Shown here piece by piece: positions 24,061 through 35,000 of a DNA stretch of 64,000 nucleotides; position 1 is the stretch's first letter; the number at the start of each line of letters is the position of its first letter. The notes below the pieces were generated by a model. The model was not told where the DNA came from. It was given only the letters and a program-made list of their open reading frames with translations, and did no database searches. The stretch lies in NCBI RefSeq assembly GCF_040807025.1, contig NC_090943.1, positions 28,053,213-28,117,212 of the forward strand, in the 5' to 3' direction. A program made the translations under genes and the position numbers. The stretch is from Struthio camelus. Its lineage: Eukaryota; Chordata; Aves; Struthioniformes; Struthionidae.

Positions 24061-24949
24061 TTATTCGGGATCTTAGACCGCAAAAGCATATGCAGTAAAC
24101 AATGGATGTCACAGAATTTCTTTCTTCTTTCTTGTGTTTTCTAAACCCGTCGCTTCTCTTAGAGTGCCCTGTTGTCAGCACCCATCATAACTCCATGAGT
24201 CCAGAGACGCTCTGCGCAGGCTGGGCATGGCGACCCTCTCGTGCAAAGCTGCAACTCTGATTTATAGACATAAGTACCAAAGAAAGTTGGCTGTCTCTGC
24301 CTTTGACGGGCCTGGCTGCCTGCCTGGATACTTGACCTGAAAGCTGTTCCTTCCCCTCTGTGCCTTTTAGTGGAATCCCTTCACGGTTTTAGTGCACAAG
24401 TATGGGAACATATCTGAGCAAAACAGCTGCTGCTGCATTAGCCCTGCACGCCATGTGAGGAAGGCCTGCTCCGTGAGCACGGATCCCAGGAGCTCTGGTT
24501 ATGCCTGTGAAGAAGAACCATTGCAAGGGAAATGAGGGACGGAAGAAGGTGGCAGGGGAGGAAAGACTTCAGCCGTAGGCCAAAGCACTTGGCTGAGCTC
24601 TGTGCTGTCCCTGCAGCAGCTGGGGACAAAGATGGAGAGCAGAGGAGAGGCCACTCAGTGCACCGGAGCCCCCCAGCTCAGCACCTCGCCCTGCAGGCTG
24701 CGGCTGGGCGATGCTGGAGCTGGGCTCTGCGCCCGGGACAGGCCGGGGCTGCCCAAGCCCTGCCCGTGCTCGCAGGGCCCCTGTGAGCATCCCGGCGCCC
24801 AGGCGGCGGGGCCGGGGGTCGGGCGGCTGCGGTTAATCCGGTTAGGGGGGATTATCGCGGCCGTTTAAAGGCCGGAGCGGCGCGGAGAAGGGGTTGCCAG
24901 GAGAGGAAGCCGCCGCCGCCGAGGAGCGGGGCAGCCCGGACGGCACCTT

Positions 24950-25122
24950 GTGAGTGAGCCGGAGCCCGGGGGCGGGGGCGGGGGCGGCCGTCCCGCTGTC
25001 CCGCCGTCCTGCCGTGCCGCCGTCCGTCCGGGGGCTCCGCGCCCCGGCGCCCTCCCTGCCCAGAGGTAACCTTTTGTCCTCCCTCCTTCCCTCTCTCCCT
25101 CCCTCCCGCCGCGCTTCGGCAG
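24950..25122 (+). other. Possible intron in the GNG11 5' UTR
   Basis: A good donor (cacctt|gtgagtgag) at 24950 and a strong acceptor (long C/T tract ending in cttcggcag at 25122) lie just 8 bases before the ATG. Introns immediately upstream of the start codon are common in gamma-subunit genes. This is inferred from splice signals only. Confidence 0.5.
24968..24986 (+). promoter_or_regulatory. G-quadruplex-type run near the GNG11 promoter
   Basis: Three runs of five G separated by single C, followed by GG, on the plus strand. It lies inside the possible 5' UTR intron and fits a loose G4 or SP1-box cluster. Confidence 0.5.
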
Positions 25123-25130
25123 TGTAAACG

Positions 25131-25226
25131 ATGCCAGCGATCAACATAGAGGATCTGAGCGAGAAGGATAAACTGAAAATGGAAGTGGAGCAGCTCCGGA
25201 AAGAAGTGAAGCTGGAAAGGCAGCCG
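25131..25226 (+). CDS. GNG11: GNG11 coding exon 1
   Basis: The ATG has A at -3. It encodes the N-terminal coiled-coil of 32 residues and ends LERQP at a phase-0 donor (cagccg|gtgagt), the normal intron position in this family. Confidence 0.95.
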
Positions 25227-28082
25227 GTGAGTGACGGCGGCGCGCGGGGCCCGCGGGGCTCGCTCGGGGGCTGGGGCCGGAGCGGGGAGAAGCCGGTTCC
25301 CGCTCCGGGGGGGCGCGGGGGCCGCGGAGGGGCAGCGGGCGGCACGTCGAGCCGGGCGGCGGGGCGAGGCGCGCCCACCCAGCGCGGCACCCGGCCGGCA
25401 GCAGCCGAGGAGCCCGGTCCCCGCGGCGGCGTGGCAAAGACACGGGGCGCGGGTTTTCGGGAGCGGCTTTGCGCGCACCCCGTGCGCGGGCAGCATCCGC
25501 TGTTTTTAGACGAGCGCCCTGCCGGCGCGCCGTTTGAGCCGACGGTACCCGCCACCCGCTTTGTGGGGCTGGCGAAATAACCCCGCCAGCAAAGCAGGGG
25601 AGTGCGGGTCGCGGACGAGGGGCGGCGGCGGGGCAGAGCCGAATCGGGCCGCGCTGCACCCCCGGGCAAGGCACCCCGGCCGCCTGGCTGCGGTCGCCCT
25701 GGGATTTGGAGAGAAAACGCGCACTTCGGCTCCCGGAGCAGCGGCTGGACGTGCTGGCCCCTGGGACGCCAAACAGAGAGAGAAATTATAGCAGCAGCGC
25801 AGCCCGGAGCGGGACTAGCTGCCCTGGGCCCGACCCCATGATAAAACTCTTTTAGAGTGCATGCTAGCAGAAAGAAGACTACATCTAAATGACCACTTCT
25901 ATTTGGGACTGTAAATGCGTTTATATAATGGTATCAGTGGAACTACACATGTGAATTACGTTGTTCAGATTCCAAGTTTGCAGGTCTAGGAATTTAGCCC
26001 AGAAAATAACAATGCCACAGTTATGTTTTAGCTGTCCCTTAAAGATCAGTAATATGTTATGGTATGGGCCAAAGCTCCAGCGGTTTTGATGGCCAGACAG
26101 TGTCTAAGCACTAGATCATCCCTCACAGCTCCCAAGCAGCTGAAATACGCTCTGCAGGATTTCAATTTTCCTTAAGAAAAAATTAAACTCTTGCCTAAAT
26201 ATTCTGAATAAACCAAAAGGCTAACCATTTTAGGGAAATTAATATTTTGCAATCTTTTGTAATAAAACACAGACAACATCCTCAGTTTTACCATTGCACT
26301 TTATAAAAAGTTTCACTGCATGAAAATGAAATTTGTGTTTTAGATGTCACCGTTCATCGGTATCTGTATAGCCGTTATGAATACACTCAAATTCAGATTC
26401 CACACCTCTGTTCTTGACGAAAATATGTTTAGCCAAATTCTTCTTGACCCTTTCTCCCACTTCCTACACATGTACAGCACAACGAGAAAATGTCCTTTTA
26501 AATAGTTTTTTGAATTAATAGAAATGTCAAATGGGTATATAAGAAGACTTTTTTTCTTTATACACGAAAAAGGTACTGATAGTGTTGACTTAACTAAAGA
26601 GTGTCTGTCCTGCAAACACTCAGGAGTACAACTTACCTATAGCAAAAAGTGCCTCCCAGTTTGAATTAACAGGTTTGCTAAGAGAAGAACAAGGCATATG
26701 TGCAATAGGATTTGCAGCTCCAAATTCTTCCCGCTGTGTGATAGATATAAGTAATCAGATCTTATGTTATGCACCTTTTAGTTAGGAATTAACGCAGAGT
26801 TCTTTCTAATGGCTTAAGGCATAACTCTTCACAGGCCGTGGTCTGTTGGCCTCTAAAAGAACATGTAAATTGGCTGGCTCTTATCATAATTATACCTACA
26901 GAGTAAAATATAGTCAACAAAGAAGGCAAGGAGCCTTAAATTAGAAATAATAGCCATCTTCCAACCAGGCCAACAGATGGTTCCTTCTGCTGACTCTGCT
27001 TTACTGTGTCTCTGCAGGTATTTCTGAACATGAAGGGAAGAGGTGGGGAAAGAGCTCACGTCCTCACACTTTTCAGATGTTCAAGCATCAAAGGACAGAT
27101 TCTGCTACCCTAAAGAAGAGAAATGAGATGAAAATGAATAGGGATCTTTTGGAGTCTGTGGATCTGCTTATGCTCCCAGGCTCCACAAATAGCGTTATTA
27201 GACTTGCTGCATGTATTCTCATTTCAGAGAATGCAAACCAAACCCATTTATTCAGTCATGGGTTTTTATGGAGATGCACATCATTGCTATTTTGCTATGA
27301 ATGTCATGCAAAATATCATGCACATTATATTCTTTCGTAACACAATAGGATATATGATTAACTATTATTTGAAATAACCCCAGGCAACCTGTCAGTAAAT
27401 TTTCGTTCCCAGTTAATTCTTTAGTCCCATTCAGCACACACAGTTGCTGTGGTATAACTACATGGTGACAGGATGTATCAGCTTACTGAAAAATCATTTT
27501 TGAATGTTTTCTTTGGGAAAGACACATGAAGTTATACATACTTAGAAAATAGATACTACATTGTTGAATCGAAATGTTACTGATCCGGAAGGAGTTGAGC
27601 GTAAGTCATGATGGTATTGAGGGGAGATTTGTGTGATGCTTAGTTTAATACAACTATATTGGTTAACTAAAAACAAAAAAGGAAATTGACCTGTGCAGCA
27701 ACTGCTCTTCCACATGACACACAAATTTCCAGTGATATTCACACATGCTATGAACATCAGGCTCTGAAAAAGTGTTATCTTAAGGAAGCGAAGTCTATAG
27801 CTGCCTAGTGCTTGCCATGCGGTCAGATCTTTTATATTTAATAGGAGGGTAAATAAGAGAAAGAAAAGTATGAATTAAGCTAACTAGCTTTGCTGTTCTG
27901 ATGTGCAACGTGAGTTGTGGGTATAATGCAACAACGTCTTTGTTCCTTCACTGAAGGTGTCCAAGTGCTCCGAAGAGATCAAGAATTACATCGAGGAGAG
28001 GTCCGGCGAGGACCCCCTGGTGAAGGGTGTTCCCGAGGAAAAGAATCCCTTCAAGGAGAAAGGAGGCTGCGTCATTGCATGA
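25131..28082 (+). CDS. GNG11: G-protein gamma-11 subunit (complete, two coding exons)
   Basis: Gamma subunit that forms an obligate dimer with a G-beta subunit and is anchored at the membrane by a C-terminal prenyl group. The coding segments are 25131-25226 (32 codons) and 27957-28082 (41 codons plus TGA), joined in phase 0, giving 73 residues, the same as human GNG11. Residues 1-32 (MPAINIEDLSEKDKLKMEVE and onward) form the coiled-coil that pairs with G-beta. Exon 2 carries VSKCSEEIKNYIEERSGEDP, then NPFKEKGGCVIA. The final CVIA is a CAAX box; terminal Ala, like Ser, is expected to favour farnesylation, as in GNG11 and GNGT1. Exon 2 is GNG11-like (SEEIKNYI, KEKG) and not GNGT1-like. The N-terminal INIEDL and EKDKLKMEV are closer to GNGT1. 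Tandem upstream of the ACAD gene; divergent from TFPI2. Confidence 0.95.
25227..27956 (+). other. GNG11 coding intron
   Basis: A 2.73-kb intron. The first 550 bp are still CpG island; the rest is AT-rich. No further exon or recognisable repeat was seen. Confidence 0.85.
27957..28082 (+). CDS. GNG11: GNG11 coding exon 2
   Basis: The acceptor cttcactgaag opens at gtgtccaag (VSK). It contains the conserved ERSGEDPLVKG and NPFKE blocks and the CAAX box CVIA, then TGA at 28080-28082. The frame joins exon 1 without a split codon. Confidence 0.95.
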   Translation: MSKCSEEIKNYIEERSGEDPLVKGVPEEKNPFKEKGGCVIA

Positions 28083-28197
28083 GGAAACAAACCCATCCGC
28101 AACTGGAGCGGACAGTGTTGTACCTTTAGTGAGTCACTAGCGTGCCCTCAGTTCCGCTGGTCCTTGCTGAACAAGTACAGGAGCGGACTTTTTTCTT

Positions 28198-28214
28198 AAA
28201 AAAAAAAAAAAAAA
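28198..28214 (+). repeat. Poly(A) tract, 17 bases
   Basis: Homopolymer in the GNG11 3' UTR, likely length-variable and a possible internal oligo-dT priming site in cDNA libraries. Confidence 0.9.
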
Positions 28215-28287
28215 CCTCAAAGCCGACGAGGCCCCCGTCGGCCGCTCCGTAGGGCATGGCTGTACCCTGCTCTCCCACACGCTGTGT

Positions 28288-28311
28288 TCCTCCTCCTCCT
28301 CCTCCTCCTCC
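28288..28311 (+). repeat. (TCC)8 microsatellite
   Basis: Eight perfect trinucleotide units in the GNG11 3' UTR. Confidence 0.95.
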
Positions 28312-28406
28312 TCGCGCAGCAGGGACGGGCCCCTTCGCTTCGTGCCGCGCTAACGCCGCCCGCTTCCATCGTCTGTTTATCGGTTGCTTCTTGGCTGTTA
28401 ATTGGA

Positions 28407-28412
28407 ATTAAA
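28407..28412 (+). terminator. GNG11 poly(A) signal (ATTAAA)
   Basis: ATTAAA variant 325 bp after the GNG11 stop, the only good candidate before the next gene's CpG-rich promoter. Cleavage is expected near 28425-28440. Confidence 0.6.
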
Positions 28413-28429
28413 GAAACCTGCCTGTAACC

Positions 28430-29060
28430 CGAGAGCCTGGGCACTTGCTTGCTGCGCGGGAGAGAGGCGGGAGGAGGGACGGGGCGGCGCGGCGCGGCGC
28501 GGCGGGAGCGCGGGGCAGCGGCCGGCCGCGCCGGGACGGCCCCGACGAAACGCCTGCGCGCGGGCAGAGCGGGGCCGTGCGGCGCGGCGCGGCGCGGGCG
28601 CGGGCGGCCATGGCGCTGGGTCGGCAGCGCGGGCGGGCCTGGGCGCCGCTGGCCCGGGCGCTGCGCGGCGGCGGCGGCGGCAGCGGGGCGGCGGGGCGGC
28701 GGGACGGAGCGCGGGCGGCCGACGCGCCGCCGCACGGCGCCTTGCGGGCGGCCCTCAGGAAGGTAGCGCGGGGCGGCGCGGAGCGGAGCGGAGCGGTGCG
28801 CGGGGTGCGGGGCAGAGGCCGCTGCAGGCGAAGGAGGTTTGCAGAGCGGCGGCCGCTTTTTCAACGAAAAGGCACGTTGAAGTTTCTCCGTCCGCCGCCG
28901 CCGCAGCCGGGCGAGTGTGGGAAACCCTGAGCGCCTCCAGAAGTCTTTCAGGTTTTAGTCTGCCGATGCCTGAAAGCAAGCCTTGTGCGCGCCCTGCACG
29001 CCACGGGGAAGAGCGGGGAGGAAAAACGCTGTTCGGCTGCGCTGGGACAGGCTGGATGGG
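28430..29060. promoter_or_regulatory. CpG island promoter of the acyl-CoA dehydrogenase gene
   Basis: Very GC-rich from just after the GNG11 poly(A) signal through the first coding exon. It includes tandem ggcgc pentamers at about 28483-28503 and 28580-28598 and gagcg units after the donor. No TATA box was seen. Long overlapping frames on both strands here are composition artefacts. Confidence 0.8.
28610..28762 (+). CDS. Acyl-CoA dehydrogenase exon 1 (leader)
   Basis: Strong Kozak context (gcggccATGg). 51 codons end at caggaag|gtagcg, phase 0. It has a poly-Gly run encoded by ggc repeats. Coding status rests on the in-phase join to exon 2, which completes the ACAD first helix; the leader itself is not conserved enough to identify alone. 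Confidence 0.75.
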
Positions 29061-32000
29061 TGGTGTTAGTCCTGCGCGGTAACATGAGGTGCGTGGAGGA
29101 GAAAGTGTCCTAGAGCCTGTCCCGGCTGTGCCCAGGGTGACAGGGCCTCCCTCTGCGCAGCTACTAAATGCAGGGTTAGTTCTTGGTGTTTCTGGGCGCA
29201 GAGTGCCAGAACAGGCAGAACGGAGCCACTTTGTCATTGTGGTATTTCTAGGAGAGGAGTAAGAGGCCATTCCTGTAGAATTAGGTCACCCGTCAGGAAA
29301 AATGGAGACGTGTCTGGTAAGGTAACACGCAAATTGAATACCGAATGGCAATCTGTGCAACCTGTAGAAAGCTGTGATATAATTAAGCACCCCTGTCAAA
29401 ATTACATATTCAGCTTTTTTTGTTTTTTTGTTTTTTTTTTTGAATGGCTGGAAGCCACATAGATAGTGGAGCGCGCTTAGGGGTGGAAAAGCTGTGGAGG
29501 AAAAAAGCCACGTGTATGAGAAATTCACCTTTAAACTATGGACTGATGAGTAAAGTGCTAAAGTTCAGGACTTGGTATAAGGAGCAAACAGCCATGTACA
29601 AACAAGCAAGTGTACAAACACTTGCAAACACAAACAAGCCGTGTACAAACAAACAAGCAAGATGGAAACAAGCGTTCAGAGAGAGGCTGACAAAGTGTAA
29701 GGCACTGTCCCTGATGTGACTGTGGATGAACTTGCAAGTCCTAGTTAGTGTTGCATTACTTCTAGGTGTAGTGTTACATATCTGTAGCTTTCTAAAAACA
29801 GGATATATTGGGTTGCCCAATGTTAATTCATTCATGTGACTTTGGCCTTGTGCTGTCATAGCTTTTTAAAATTACTTTAGAATTACTTTAAAATTACTCT
29901 CTTATTTTCCTGGATAAGTTTAACTTTCCTAAATTTCCTATCTTTCCCTGTTCACTGTGGAGAAAAGATAATACAACTACTTCTGATTCATGTGGTTTTT
30001 ACTTTCCTTCAATTTTTTTGGAATTAGCTTTCATACTTCCGATATTAAAACAGGATATCCCAAAGGCCATTTAATTAAACAAGATTTTTATGAATAAAAA
30101 GGCCTCTTATCCTTGAGCTTTGCAGTTGTTCTTTTCATGTATTTTAAGAAGGAACCCAAATGATAAGGAAAAGATTTGTGGTGTGACTAGCCTGTTTCCA
30201 AAGAATTTAATTTAACTAGTCTAAATTCCTGGACCTTCTGCACAGTAGGAATAAGCTGACATAGAAAGGATCAGTAGAGGAAGTTAGAAATGAATCCTCA
30301 TTTCTCACCTAGATTAACAGCAAAGGATTTCAAGGCTGATACCGTGGTGTCAGGTTTGTACGGATCCATTCTGTGGAGGGAACGTTTGCCCTATGTATCT
30401 GCACAAGTCTGATTCTGATGTCTGCTACATTTGTTCCCTTGGCACGCTCCTCCCTGTTACTCAATAAGGCATGTGGAGCTCAGCGCAGCGCCGTGTCTGG
30501 TGGTATGCAGGGAGCGATGGCCCTCTGCATCCATCCGCACGCATGCCACAGAGCCTTCCCTGGGCTGTTTTCCGTGTGCAGGAGGAACAGAAAATGGCAT
30601 TGGTAATTACACATTACAACTGTGTAACTTAAAATAAAAAACTCATTCCCAAATCAGTCCTATATTTTGCAAAATGGTTATATAGCATTTATTTCAGACT
30701 ATACTTGATTATATATTTTTTAAAAATGTAATGAATTTATCTCAAATCTAGGCTAATGCTGTTGTTTTTCACCGCAAAGCTTCTAGCTATCGCTGTTTAT
30801 TTTGGCTTAAGTTAAACCTGTCCCCAGTGCATTTAAGATAAACTGAAAAATAGACTCTTTGGGAGAGAACGACCACTCAGGATCTCTAACCCATTTTAAA
30901 CGTAACTGTTATTTAATTTGGGGCACACTTTCCACAGGATAAATCTAAATGCAGCTACCAGAGAAATTAGAGAAATAAGCAAAGTAATTCCATTAACAAT
31001 GAACTCTTTATTTTTTGTCTCCATATATTCTATTTTTTTAATCTATTCAATTAATGCATTTTAAATGTTCTGTAATTTTCCAATTGTTCTGAGCAGGATG
31101 AGGAAAAGACTCCTATAATTCCAGGCAGCTGTTTTTAGCAAGGGCATTGAAATAACTTTGTGAGTGGTTTCCTTTACAACTTTATAGGTCACCACCCTTC
31201 CTCTTGGAAATCAAAAATGTAACTTTTTCTTAACTTGTTGAGCAGTGCTTGCAGTGTGCTGCTCTCCTACAACTTGTTGCAATAATTAACTTTGTATTGT
31301 TGCTTGCAGGAGAAAGATTTAACCTACTCTGTGTGTGTGCATAGCTGTATGCATATGCATTTATGTTGTATATACTGTCCATTTTTCATTCCTCTGGCCT
31401 TAGTAGTAAGAAGCTTTGGGAAATAGGTTTGAAATGGATTGGCACATATTTTGCTGGAGCTGCATCTAATATAAATGAGATTAGTTGTGATGACTTGCTC
31501 TGGTTAAACTGTGTTACATCTCTGTAGGCCAAAGGCCATTCCTGTGAAAGTGAGACTCCACCAAAGGACACTACCTTATTTGCTGCTCTTGGCTTGTATG
31601 TCAGCGCTAGGTAATTGACAGTATCATAAGTTTTTTGCTTACTAATAGATGAATTTTTACAAGAATTAAAGCCTCTGTGTATTAGAGCACACAGAATCTG
31701 GATTAAACAGAGATTCGCTATGACTTTCCAGTAAAATCACTGAAAATTATCTGTCAGAAGAATATAACTCTTTTTGACCCTCTGCAAAATACTGAAGGGT
31801 GATCACTGTTGCCACCGGAGGACCTTGGATGGAATTAGTTTGTTTAAGTTTATAGCAAATTATAAAAGTAGCAAAGTAGTTGATTGCTGGTATTATAAAT
31901 AAATCTCTTGAAAGCAAGTTTCTCACTAAATTGAGAGAAAACAAGAGAGGAAAAAGACAGCATAAGCTGCAAAATACACAACTTAGATCTGTATTTTTAA

Positions 32001-35000
32001 AATATTTATCATATACCTGAAGTAAGTTTGAGGAAGGAGACATTTAAAAAAATGTGTCATTAATAAGCCTCAAAGATTTTGCACTGAGTGTCTTTCTATC
32101 TAAAGGAACCAACCATATTCCCAAATTCTGGGGTATTTGCTGTGGACTTTGTCATCTGTCTTATGTCTGGCAGAAGCATTGTATGAACATTTTGCGGGCA
32201 GATTTCTGGTATAGAGATGATATAGATAAACACAGCAATTTCCTTTACCACTGCCAAAAAATCCTAGCACTAATTTAACAGAGAGGAAACTTCCGAAATT
32301 GATATTGTTGTTCCTGGAAGAGCCAGCAGGGATATACTGGTGTAATAAAGGATGCATCCAGTGCATCCATGCCAAAGAGTTGCTTTTAAACCAGACCTTA
32401 GGAACATGGGAGAGAAAAAGTGAACCTTAGCACAATCAAGCAAGCTTTGAAGAAAGTTTTTTTTCTGTTTAGAGGAAAAACGTCATTTAACATAAAAATG
32501 CTTCATTATGTAGCAAAAATGCAGTAACGGCAATTTTATAAGCAGAATTTTTTCTTATTTGTTGCACAGTGCCAGAGTAGTTTGCATACATCTGAGATTC
32601 CAGTTGCTGTATCCAAACACTGTTTTTTTTGCCCAGTTATTCATGTCAGAACAAATTTCCACTGCATTTAGTTACACTCCTCAATGAACATCTTCAGTTA
32701 GGAGAATTGGACCTAAGGGATATATCTGTGGTTCAGGTCTAGCTATTATACTGCTTTTTAAATGTCACACCTGATTGGATGAGGCAACATATGTATACAC
32801 TTGTGACAACTAAAATTGTACGTTAATAAGCCGTTTACAACTATGCAAACGTCTGTGATTAATACAGGTTTTGGTATGAGAGTTCAGAAAAGATAACTTT
32901 GCTTACATCTCTTTAGAACATGTTTGCATGGAAAAGCAACGTTACATCTTTCCTCCTGCCCCCAGGCACACAGTGATCCATGTTGCAGTTCCCAGCCAGT
33001 TGTTGTTGTAGTCTTTCTACAACAACAACAAGATACTGTGTCTTTCACCTGACTTTGTTCTAGACTTTGGCTTTCTGTGAGTTCCCCCCCCCCCCCCCCC
33101 AATTTGAGCTCACAGGGAGTTTGAAAGCCTACATCTAGCTCCAGTCCCTGATGATCAAGTTTAATAGATGAACACTGAGAGATTACACAAGGAGACTTCC
33201 AAAATGCTTAGTGTGCTTCTTAAAATTATCTTCTGTCACACAGTTGGGCTTGTGCATATATAGAACAGTTGTTAAATTTTCAATGTATTTTAAGAACTGA
33301 AGATTCCTAATTACTGAAGCTGATAAGACCGAATGCCACCTCAGTTATATGTTCCCTGAGATTGTTTTTAATATTTATTTTTAACTGAAAGAAATTAGAG
33401 CTTTAATTTCTCTATAAAAATAAGTCAAGACAAGTTTAATAATTTTAAGTATTTTCAGAAATCTATTATATCTGCAATCTGCCATGTTATGTACTGCAAA
33501 AACAACATGTGAACTTGATACTGGGCAAACTAGTACCTGTGGCAGAATGCACTAATCGCACCATGTTACTAAAAGTGCCAGAAATGTCTCCAATAGCGCT
33601 GCAGAACCAGCTCCTCACAGCTGCTGCGAAATTTCGTCTGTCCCTGTGAGCCCATCTTCTCCCCTGCCGGCATTCTCGTGCCTCCCCCAAGCCTTGCTGA
33701 TGGATGAGAAGCTGGATTGGAGAAGTGCCTCACCACATGTTGAGAGCGGAGTTCCTCTACAGGCAAATTTGGGAGGCTTTCCTCTCAGACCCGTTGTCAT
33801 GATTATTGCTGTTGGAGGTTCGCAGTGGGATAAGCGTGAGGGTGCTTCTGCTGTTCTGATGTTCTGATTGCATTTTCAAAGACATGGGGGGGAGGGTGAA
33901 AAGGAAATCATAAACAGCTCCTTGTTATTCTTGTGAAGAAACCAACCATTTCCAGGGGAACTTGATAAAAACCTGGAGAAAAATCACCATGCTCAAAGAG
34001 AAATGTGAAGCTTGTTATTTCAGCTTGGCTTTCTCTCAGCCTCTCTTCCCCCCTCCCCCCCACATAAATGGAAAGTAGAAGGAACTAAAGCATGCTGAAT
34101 TAAAAAAATGTTTCCTATGATGCTGGAGCAATGAAGTACGCAGATCCTGTGTAAGCTTCTTGTGCTTGAGATGACACTCCAAATCTTTAGCTAGTGATGC
34201 AGTATTACAAGCTAATAGAGCTTTCAGTGACATCACTGTCAGCTACATTAATCCTTGAGGGTACCTCGAACTTACTAGGTACTTAATACGATGATGAGCA
34301 TGGTTTAAGTACCAGCAAATACCTAAAATGGCATAAGCTACGAGTTCATGATGGCTTCCCTTCTGCAGTTAGCACATGCAGAGCCATGATTTGGATAGCT
34401 CTGAAGAATATTGTTCCGCCTCTTTGTAATGAGAGACAAAAGGTGAAGGCGAAGATTGAGTTAGGACGAGTTCCTAGAAATTAATATATTCTCTTTTTTA
34501 TCTAAAGGATTCAGTCATGATCTGAGCCTCTTGACTGCAGTCAATAAAGCATGTCTTATATCCAAGACTACCTCTCCGGGTGTAGTAGTGTACCTCTCTG
34601 TCTAAACACAGCCCGCTCGTATGCTACAGGAAACCCTGGTTGCTACTTGTGGTCCCGGCTGGTGGGAAAGTACCGTGGATACCTGGAACCTCTGCTAACA
34701 GATCTCCTGAAGGAAGTCTGTCAGTCCTAATGAATCATGTACCCCAGCCAGCACTTGAAAAGCATTGCTTAAAACAGCTAACCTTTCCAACTATTACCCA
34801 ATATTCAAATTCTGCTTTTACTCAGGTACTGCATTAGGTGCTGAACCCAGTGATAGGGAACTGTGTAGGTGGCGAAGACGGATGAACTTCCGGGGCACAA
34901 GCATTTGAAGCTGGACCTGTCATACAATTTTATGAAGTCAATTTCATTGCTAATACCTTGCAGTGGAGAGGTGGCTGGGATGGTGTGGCTCACAGTGAGA

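Larger units (their letters stand above)
21600..24840. other. Intergenic region between the TFPI2 and GNG11 promoters
   Basis: I searched this interval for a GNGT1-like gene because human GNGT1 sits here, and found no gamma-subunit exon. It holds a C-rich patch with an inverted repeat at 23230-23560 and an old SINE fragment at 23978-24060. No other gene was recognised. Confidence 0.55.
24750..25780. promoter_or_regulatory. CpG island over the GNG11 promoter and exon 1
   Basis: Dense CpG and GC extend from upstream of the presumed transcription start, across coding exon 1 and into the coding intron. A TATA-like tttaaa lies at about 24865. The many long overlapping frames on both strands here are composition artefacts. 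Confidence 0.75.
28083..28435 (+). other. GNG11 3' UTR
   Basis: Runs from the stop to just past an ATTAAA signal. It includes a 17-base A tract at 28198-28214 and eight perfect TCC units at 28288-28311. The 3' boundary is inferred from the signal only. Confidence 0.6.

Noticed and set aside
24842-25841. Frames of 149-275 codons on both strands over the GNG11 CpG island
   Set aside because: Composition artefact. No domain is seen, and only codons 1-32 from 25131 match a known protein.
28217-29270. Long overlapping open frames on both strands (up to 226 codons) around the ACAD first exon
   Set aside because: They are Arg/Ala/Gly/Pro-rich and arise from CpG-island composition. Only the 51-codon segment joining in phase to exon 2 is supported.
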